From the NCBI GenBank assembly GCA_023245975.1, contig JAHFJF010000032.1:1-8844 (forward strand): 8,844 nucleotides of DNA, given 5' to 3'. Positions 1 through 4,937 of the stretch are shown one piece after another. The notes under the pieces were generated by a model that saw only the letters and a program-made list of their open reading frames with translations, was not told where the DNA came from and did not search any database. The stretch's first letter is position 1, and every line of letters starts with the position of its first letter. The stretch is from an archaeon. Lineage in GTDB: Archaea > Nanobdellota > Nanobdellia > SCGC-AAA011-G17 > GW2011-AR17. Made by a program: the position numbers and the translations under genes.

Positions 1-1120
1 AAACTGATTTTCCAATAGTTATAGTTTCTGGCCCAATAACATCTCCAGATGAATCTCGCAATGAAATGCGCATTTCATCACTTCTTATCATTTTAATGTC
101 AACCATGCTGCTTAGACCAGAAGTATATTTAGAAATACCGAATCTTGGGCCCTGTTCTTCATTAGCATCTCCTTGGAACCATGCACCCGCGATAGTTCCG
201 GCAACATCACGAGAAGCAGTTTTACAATCCGGTTCGCTGCCTTCGCCTTTTTCCAGCAATGAATAATATTTATCTTTTAATTCAGGAACAAAGTAATCAT
301 AAGGGCAATCTGCATTCAAAGAATGCCCTGTTGTCCACCGGGTTGGATTGATATAACTAGTTTTTTTATTTTTGTTCAAAAGCAAAAAATCCCAATTGCC
401 CATAATGATATTTCTATCAGTATAGCCAACCAATTCTCCGGCTCTGACATGGATAGAAATGTATGCATTAGTTCTAGTATTATTTGCAGGCGTGCGTGGT
501 GCGAATTCCTTGATTTTATCAGTAATATCGGCGAGATGGTCAAAAGCAAATGTCACTTCGCAACTAGCTTGAAAATCAAGGCGATATTCAGGGCGCCCTC
601 CTAGATTCCCGCCATAACGATTAGCATACGCTATGCTTGTAATGACAGAATCAACAGGGGCATACACAGGAACAAGGTCTGAACCATTTGCTTCTGATTT
701 CATCGTGACATAACTTCTTGCTTGTTGTCCCGGATTAAGGAAGGGAATTGAACCAATAGGAGTGAGGCTCTTTATTTTTGTATTATCAGTAAAGGCTACT
801 GTAAAAATTGGATTTGGATTGCTTATACAATTTTCATTTCTCTTCTGTCCAGGAACACTTTCTTCTGGAGCAAGATTTTCTGAAGGGAAAATAATCTCGC
901 ATAGTTCAATTTCATTACCTCTACAATATCCCTCGCATCTTCCCCTATTATTCAGACAAAAGTCAATGCATTCATCCTTATCAGAGCAAAGGTTACCGAG
1001 TCCATTATTGTTAATTGATTTAGTAGAAGAAAGTATTTCTTTGTCTTGCTTAACACAACTACTGATAAGAACAATCATAATCACGATTGAACCCAATACC
1101 AAATAATTTTTAATTTTCAC
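1..1120 (-). CDS. Secreted cysteine-rich putative lipoprotein with M23/LytM-like barrel domain (3' end beyond window)
   Basis: An open frame runs from a GTG at 1120 to the left edge: 373 codons with no stop, so the C-terminus is missing. GTG is chosen because the in-frame sequence begins with a signal peptide (KIKNY, then a hydrophobic stretch at residues 7-19), no SD motif is needed, and a TATA box lies 30 nt upstream. The ATG four bases upstream is in another frame and stops after four codons. ISSC at 19-22 resembles a lipobox, suggesting lipid attachment at Cys22. A six-cysteine module follows (C45, C51, C55, C62, C66, C74). Residues about 149-248 read like the M23 metallopeptidase barrel: VYAPVDSVIT (152-161), FDHL (193-196), VRAGELVGYT (225-234), NWDF (242-245). 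The upstream zinc-ligand motifs of active M23 enzymes are not evident, so this is probably a binding or structural version. A further part has C272, C299 and GTIAGAWF (308-315). Exact function is unknown; the M23-like assignment is moderate to weak, and secretion is more secure. Confidence 0.75.
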   Translation of the reverse strand, partial: MKIKNYLVLGSIVIMIVLISSCVKQDKEILSSTKSINNNGLGNLCSDKDECIDFCLNNRGRCEGYCRGNEIELCEIIFPSENLAPEESVPGQKRNENCISNPNPIFTVAFTDNTKIKSLTPIGSIPFLNPGQQARSYVTMKSEANGSDLVPVYAPVDSVITSIAYANRYGGNLGGRPEYRLDFQASCEVTFAFDHLADITDKIKEFAPRTPANNTRTNAYISIHVRAGELVGYTDRNIIMGNWDFLLLNKNKKTSYINPTRWTTGHSLNADCPYDYFVPELKDKYYSLLEKGEGSEPDCKTASRDVAGTIAGAWFQGDANEEQGPRFGISKYTSGLSSMVDIKMIRSDEMRISLRDSSGDVIGPETITIGKSV

Positions 1121-1142
1121 ACATTAACTTATTTACTTCTGC

Positions 1143-1150
1143 ATTATAAA
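1143..1150 (-). promoter_or_regulatory. TATA box of the minus-strand secreted-protein gene
   Basis: On the minus strand the octamer TTTATAAT is preceded by an A-rich, BRE-like stretch (CCAAAAAG). Its first base lies exactly 30 nt upstream of the GTG at 1120, so transcription should start at or next to the start codon and give a leaderless mRNA. No convincing SD sequence lies between the box and the GTG. The same spacing occurs at the other two promoters in the window. Confidence 0.6.
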
Positions 1151-1255
1151 ACTTTTTGGTGTCCTCTTGATTTACGAAATTTGTTTAGAATGGAGTTTAA
1201 AGCGATTATGAGAGTTGCTTTTGACTCATTCCCCTCATAAACCTTTAAAGAAAGG

Positions 1256-1263
1256 CTTATATA
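1256..1263 (+). promoter_or_regulatory. TATA box of the aRF1 gene
   Basis: CTTATATA is preceded by the purine-rich AAAGG (1251-1255), which fits a BRE. The box begins 30 nt before the ATG at 1286, again implying a leaderless transcript. A second AT-rich candidate, TTTAAAG at 1244-1250, would give a leader of about 12 nt containing GGTGA (1276-1280), a possible SD with 5-nt spacing. The first alternative is preferred because its spacing matches the other promoters here, but both could be used. Confidence 0.55.
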
Positions 1264-1285
1264 TCATCAGAAATTGGTGAGAGAG

Positions 1286-2776
1286 ATGGCATTATCATTA
1301 AAAGAAAAGCACAAGCTGAAACGGTTTGTAAGGACTTTGCAGCAAATCCGTGGAAGGCACACTGAGCTTGTGTCTGTATATGTGCCTGCAGGATATGACC
1401 TGAACAAGATAATACAGCACTTGCAGCAAGAGCAAGGAACAGCTGAAAACATCCAAGACAAGACAACAAGGACGCATGTTGTTGATTCCCTAGAAAGAAT
1501 GATCCGGCAGTTAAGGCTTTACAAGAGGACTCCCGAAAATGGATTAGCAATATTCTCAGGAAATGCATCTGACAGGGAAGGCAAGACAGACATACAAGTT
1601 TGGTGGATTGAGCCCCCAGATCCAATAAACATAAGGATGTACAGGTGCGACCAGACTTTCCAGCTAGAGCCGTTGTCGGATATGATGGAAACTAAAGAAG
1701 CCTATGGCCTGATAGTGATGGACAAAAGAGAAGCGAACATAGCCATCCTAAAAGGTACGCAGATAATAGAACTAGTGGAAATGACGTCTGCAGTGCCAGG
1801 GAAGACCAGGGCAGGTGGGCAATGCCTGATGCCAGAGACTTCTGTAAAGATGGCAGACGGCCAATACACACTAATCTCTGAATTGCAAAAGGGAGAGGCT
1901 GTCCTAAGCTATGATTTCAATAGTAAAGAATTTGTTGAATCTAAAGTATTAGACATATGGGAGACTCCAAAGACTGAGATTTACAGCATACATTTTGGGC
2001 ATGAAGAAGACTTGGAATGCTCTGCGGATCATATGATATTTACAGAAGATGGGACAACTAAAGCTGCTGAAGAGCTTAAAGCTGGAGACAAGGTTGTAGA
2101 TGAAGAAGGGCTTTCAAAGCTAATACTGAAAATCAAGAAAAGGGAAGCCAATGTTACGATGTTCGACATCAAGGTTGAAAAGGAGAATTTTTTAGCTGCC
2201 GGAATAGTTGTGCATAACAGCGCCCAAAGATTTTCAAGGATCCGAGAAGAAGCTGCCAAGGAATTCTTCAAAAAGATAAATGATGCTGCAATGAAAGAGT
2301 TCATGGAGATGAAAAACCTGAAAGGCATACTTTTAGGCGGGCCAGGCCCTACAAAAGAAGATTTCATGAATTATCTGAACAATGAGATAAGAAGGAAAAT
2401 AATCTGTGTCCAGGATTTAAGCTATACTGACAGCTTCGGCTTAAGGGAATTAGTTGAAAAATCATCAGAATCATTAGCAAAAGAGGCGGTAACCGAAGAG
2501 AGGACCGTAATGGAAAAATTCCTTAAATTACTGGCTACCAAGCCTGGAATGGTTGCTTATGGAAGGGCAGAGGTTGAGAAAGCATTGGAAATGAATGCGA
2601 TAGAGAAATTGCTGATTTCTGAGACATTTCCAGATGATGCCGGGGAAGCCATGGAAGAAAAGGCTGAACTGCAAGGCTCAACTGTGCAGTACGTTTCAGT
2701 AGATACAACTGAAGGTGCGCAATTAAGGGATTTAGGCGGTGTAGCGGCCTTCTTAAGATATCAAATCTCTAATTAA
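1286..2776 (+). CDS. prf1: Archaeal peptide chain release factor aRF1 (eRF1 family), intein-containing precursor
   Basis: Class I release factor that reads stop codons in the ribosomal A site and triggers peptidyl-tRNA hydrolysis in the cytoplasm. The ATG at 1286 is favoured over in-frame TTG 1274 and GTG 1277 by promoter spacing and by GGTGA 5 nt upstream. The precursor is 496 aa. Domain N (about 1-130) carries YRCDQTF (119-125), matching the YxCxxxF stop-recognition motif, but NIQD (55-58) replaces the usual NIKS. The catalytic GGQ is at 177-179. It is followed at once by a 132-residue intein (180-311), after which SAQRFSRIREE resumes the usual GGQSAQRF context. Domain C includes GGPGPTKEDF and SYTDSFGLRELVEKS. 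Spliced, the protein would be 364 aa, about 50 shorter than typical archaeal aRF1. The gap falls between LLISE and the C-terminal TEGAQL...GGVAAFLRY block, where other archaea have a CxxC zinc-ribbon mini-domain. It is probably a single-gene transcript. Identity is secure. Confidence 0.97.
   Translation: MALSLKEKHKLKRFVRTLQQIRGRHTELVSVYVPAGYDLNKIIQHLQQEQGTAENIQDKTTRTHVVDSLERMIRQLRLYKRTPENGLAIFSGNASDREGKTDIQVWWIEPPDPINIRMYRCDQTFQLEPLSDMMETKEAYGLIVMDKREANIAILKGTQIIELVEMTSAVPGKTRAGGQCLMPETSVKMADGQYTLISELQKGEAVLSYDFNSKEFVESKVLDIWETPKTEIYSIHFGHEEDLECSADHMIFTEDGTTKAAEELKAGDKVVDEEGLSKLILKIKKREANVTMFDIKVEKENFLAAGIVVHNSAQRFSRIREEAAKEFFKKINDAAMKEFMEMKNLKGILLGGPGPTKEDFMNYLNNEIRRKIICVQDLSYTDSFGLRELVEKSSESLAKEAVTEERTVMEKFLKLLATKPGMVAYGRAEVEKALEMNAIEKLLISETFPDDAGEAMEEKAELQGSTVQYVSVDTTEGAQLRDLGGVAAFLRYQISN
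1823..2218 (+). other. Mini-intein (132 aa, no endonuclease) inserted after GGQ of aRF1
   Basis: In-frame protein-splicing element between Gln179 and Ser312 of the aRF1 precursor. It starts with the nucleophile Cys1 in a block A motif (CLMPETSVKMADG). Block B is LECSADHMIF (64-73) with the conserved His70 but Ser67 where Thr is usual. Block F (about 114-124) is FDIKVEKENFL, with Glu121 where many inteins have His. Block G ends GIVVHN with His131-Asn132, and the +1 extein residue is Ser. These are the parts of a class 1 intein able to splice. Only about 38 residues separate blocks B and F, so there is no room for a homing endonuclease and the element is probably immobile now. Boundaries are exact because removal restores GGQ-SAQRF, the family's conserved sequence. 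No coding-style difference from the extein is obvious, which suggests long residence, though this was not measured. Confidence 0.96.
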
Positions 2777-2827
2777 TCGCGCTTTATCTTAATATTTCCG
2801 GCTGCCTTTTAAGAATCGACAATAAGC

Positions 2828-2835
2828 TTTAAAAA
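2828..2835 (+). promoter_or_regulatory. TATA box of the scpB-glycosyltransferase operon
   Basis: TTTAAAAA preceded by AATAAGC begins 30 nt before the scpB ATG at 2858, inside the 81-nt gap after aRF1. No SD-like motif precedes the ATG, so a leaderless transcript is likely. This is the only promoter candidate I see for the five-gene unit that ends at 8270. Confidence 0.6.
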
Positions 2836-2857
2836 CTATATTGGCATATGCAATAAC

Positions 2858-3493
2858 ATGGATGAAATGCAAGCCGAGCTAGTCAATAAAGTGGAAGCAG
2901 TATTATTCGCAACAGGCCGTGAAATGGATTCCGAGGAGATAGCCAAGATAATAGGAATTGGCTCTATCGGCGTCATAAAGGAAGCTATAGCAAATTTATC
3001 AGAGGCATATACAAAAAGAAATACTTCTTTGCAGCTTTACCAGGAAAATGGCAAGTACAAGCTCAATATAAAGAAATCTTACAATTACCTGACTACCAAA
3101 CTGATAACTGACTGTGAACTGGATTTTCCAACACAGGAGACCTTGGCAATAATAGCATACAAGCAGCCCATATTACAGGCGGATATAATAAAAGCGCGAG
3201 GCAGTGGCGCATATGACCATATACATTCACTTAAAGAGAAAGGGCTTGTCACATCAGAAAAATCCGGAAGGACTAGGTCATTAAAACTTACGGCAAAATT
3301 CTATGACTATTTTGACGTAGTGGAAGACCAATTGAGGGCTAAATTCCAGGAAGTGGAGCAAAAAATAGAGATACCCGAGGAGAAGCAGGCTACACTTTTG
3401 ACACAAGATGATTCATCCCAAGAGACCGCTGGAAATAATACTGAAGCAGTCGCATTGACATCGGAAGGTGTGGATGTTGAAAAGGGAGCATAA
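2858..3493 (+). CDS. scpB: Segregation and condensation protein B (ScpB)
   Basis: A 211-aa soluble protein of the ScpB/kite family. ScpB dimers bind the kleisin ScpA and help the SMC complex condense and segregate chromosomes. The N-terminal winged helix opens with VNKVEAVLFATGREMDSEEIAK (read as two parts around residues 9-30). The second winged helix holds the family signature ETLAIIAYKQPILQADI at about 93-109, followed by RGSGAYDHIHSLKEKGLV and a GRTRSL turn leading to FYDYF, the positions where bacterial ScpB has RG...L..L...GLI...GR and a terminal Y/F-rich helix. The last roughly 45 residues are acidic, low in complexity and probably disordered. ATG 2858 is set by the TATA spacing; Met4 is a less likely alternative. 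ScpA and SMC are not in the window. The gene overlaps the next one by 20 nt. Its place at the head of a glycosylation operon looks incidental, or reflects shared transcription only. Confidence 0.9.
   Translation: MDEMQAELVNKVEAVLFATGREMDSEEIAKIIGIGSIGVIKEAIANLSEAYTKRNTSLQLYQENGKYKLNIKKSYNYLTTKLITDCELDFPTQETLAIIAYKQPILQADIIKARGSGAYDHIHSLKEKGLVTSEKSGRTRSLKLTAKFYDYFDVVEDQLRAKFQEVEQKIEIPEEKQATLLTQDDSSQETAGNNTEAVALTSEGVDVEKGA
3463..3470 (+). promoter_or_regulatory. Ribosome binding site deciding the start of the first STT3-like gene
   Basis: GGAAGGTG lies within the end of scpB. Its GGAAGG core ends 5 nt before ATG 3474. The upstream in-frame GTG at 3468 overlaps this motif and would have no SD of its own, so ATG 3474 is preferred. 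Confidence 0.6.
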
Positions 3494-4937
3494 GCTTCTA
3501 ATTCTTATTTTCCTTGCTGTATTAGGATTCCGCTTGTATTTTGCATTCCAGACTGAGAACTTCTCCAGCGATAATGCCTATTTTAACATAAGGCATACTG
3601 AATACATAAACCTGAACCTTAAGCCGATGGTGTATGATGAATTGAGCTATGGTGGAAGGAATATAATCAACTCCCATGTATTTCATTATTTCCTGTCATT
3701 CTTTAATGCGTTCCATAGCGTTATTGCATTTAAGCTATTGCCGGAGATATTGCTTGCTTTGATGGTAGTTGCGGTTTACTTTATTGCAGAATCAATTACA
3801 AAGAATCCCTTAGCTTCCCTGCTGAGTGCGCTTGCATCAGGTTTTGTGCCGATATTCGTAACTGAAACCCTTAATCAGGCATCCATCTATTCAGTAATAC
3901 TTCCTCTTTTCTTTTATCAATTCTATTGCATGCTTAACCTTGACAGGAATATTAACCAATTTATAGTACTCTCTTTTATCCTTCCTTTAATACATCCGAT
4001 AGGATTCTTGTTTAGCATAATGCTTCTTGTGTACATTTTGCTTCTGGAAATAGATTACACGAGCCCTGAGCCATTGACTAGGGAAGCAGTATTATTCTCC
4101 ACGTTAATCGGCCTTCTTTTGAATATTATAATATACAAAAAAGTATTTCTGGTATCTGGATTGTATTCCGTATGGCAGAATGTACCTTCTGGACTCTTGT
4201 CTGCTTACTTTAAAAATGTAAATATATTTGATATTATTGTCAATATTGGGATAGCGATACTTTTCTTTGGCATAATTGGATTGCTCATTGGGATATACAA
4301 GCAAAGGAGTAGGACAATATATCTGCTCAGCGCAATGATAATGACTGCATTTACGCTACTTTTCCTTAGGATGATTAATTTCCAGGTAGGCATAATGCTG
4401 CTTGGTTTGCTAATGGCGATAGTTGCATCGATTGGATTTGACAGGCTTATCAAGTATATAGAGATGACAAAATTCGCAAAGGCGAAAGTATTGATACTTT
4501 TAGCAGTGTTTTTATTGATATTTGTAACTACGCTCTTACCCAGTTACTTATCTGCCAGGGACTTAATCGGCAAAACGATAAGCAAGGATGAGATAGATGC
4601 ACTTATATGGTTAAAGGAAAATACACCGGAAAGTTCTACGGTTCTTGCCGATGTAGACGAAGGCAATTATGTAACCTACTTTGCTCGAAGAAAAAATGTT
4701 ATAGATTCATTGTTTGTTTTAGCGCCAAATAGATATGATGATGTAAGGCTTGCTTTCGAGACGCAATCGTTAGTAAAGGCTTTAGATATAATAGGCAAAT
4801 ATGATGTTGATTATATTTACCTATCAGAGCGAGCATCCAAGAGCCATAATGGCGAAGCAATGAAATACATAAATGATGCATGCTTCAGGGAAAGGTATTC
4901 AAATGAACTGGCAAAAGTTTACAAAGTACTCTGCTGA
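3474..4937 (+). CDS. STT3/AglB-like multi-pass membrane protein (GT-C fold), WWDYG motif absent
   Basis: A 487-aa protein with about ten hydrophobic segments spread over residues 7-357 and a soluble, probably extracytoplasmic tail (about 358-487). After the first segment, SSDNAYFNIRHTEY (31-44) resembles the first external loop of STT3/AglB oligosaccharyltransferases, where an Asp (here Asp33) binds metal. The tail begins IWLKENTPE (378-386), the phrase that in STT3/AglB leads into the WWDYG acceptor-binding motif. Here that place reads DVDEGNY (393-399), followed by the equivalent FARRKNVID. It could therefore be a divergent oligosaccharyltransferase, or a GT-C glycosyltransferase using a polyprenyl-phosphate sugar; substrate and acceptor cannot be read from the sequence. 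The next gene is its paralogue. It ends KVLC with TGA, overlapping the next gene by 35 nt. Membrane GT-C type is fairly sure; STT3 kinship is probable; activity is uncertain. Confidence 0.75.
   Translation: MLKREHKLLILIFLAVLGFRLYFAFQTENFSSDNAYFNIRHTEYINLNLKPMVYDELSYGGRNIINSHVFHYFLSFFNAFHSVIAFKLLPEILLALMVVAVYFIAESITKNPLASLLSALASGFVPIFVTETLNQASIYSVILPLFFYQFYCMLNLDRNINQFIVLSFILPLIHPIGFLFSIMLLVYILLLEIDYTSPEPLTREAVLFSTLIGLLLNIIIYKKVFLVSGLYSVWQNVPSGLLSAYFKNVNIFDIIVNIGIAILFFGIIGLLIGIYKQRSRTIYLLSAMIMTAFTLLFLRMINFQVGIMLLGLLMAIVASIGFDRLIKYIEMTKFAKAKVLILLAVFLLIFVTTLLPSYLSARDLIGKTISKDEIDALIWLKENTPESSTVLADVDEGNYVTYFARRKNVIDSLFVLAPNRYDDVRLAFETQSLVKALDIIGKYDVDYIYLSERASKSHNGEAMKYINDACFRERYSNELAKVYKVLC
4891..4896 (+). 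promoter_or_regulatory. Ribosome binding site deciding the start of the second STT3-like gene
   Basis: AAAGGT, preceded by GGG (4888-4890), ends 6 nt before ATG 4903. The two earlier in-frame ATGs at 4873 and 4876 would add a polar ten-residue extension and would place this motif inside the coding sequence, so 4903 is the more likely start. Confidence 0.55.

Noticed and set aside
66..1106. Three plus-strand open frames (66-266, 323-604, 762-1106)
   Set aside because: They lie opposite the single long minus-strand gene with signal peptide, cysteine module and barrel motifs; their own products have no recognisable features or promoters.
1242..1255. Small inverted repeat CCTTT-AAAG-AAAGG just upstream of the aRF1 TATA box
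   Set aside because: A 5-bp stem with no second copy; it overlaps the BRE position and is expected by chance in AT-rich DNA, so it is not called as an operator.
1257..1625. Minus-strand frame of 122 codons and a shorter overlapping one
   Set aside because: Antisense to the N-terminal domain of aRF1; cysteine- and leucine-rich composition is a by-product of the opposite-strand codons.
1823..2218. Reading the insertion in aRF1 as a frameshift, misassembly or a separate domain
   Set aside because: The frame is continuous, both splice-junction signatures are present and removing exactly 132 residues restores the conserved GGQ-SAQRF sequence.
2029..2367. Minus-strand frame of 112 codons
   Set aside because: Antisense to the intein C-terminal part and aRF1 extein; a serine/leucine-rich shadow product.
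2788..2813. Possible terminator after aRF1 (CTTAA ... TTAAG with a short T run)
   Set aside because: A stem of only five AT-rich pairs, a loop of about 16 nt and just four Ts; too weak to call.
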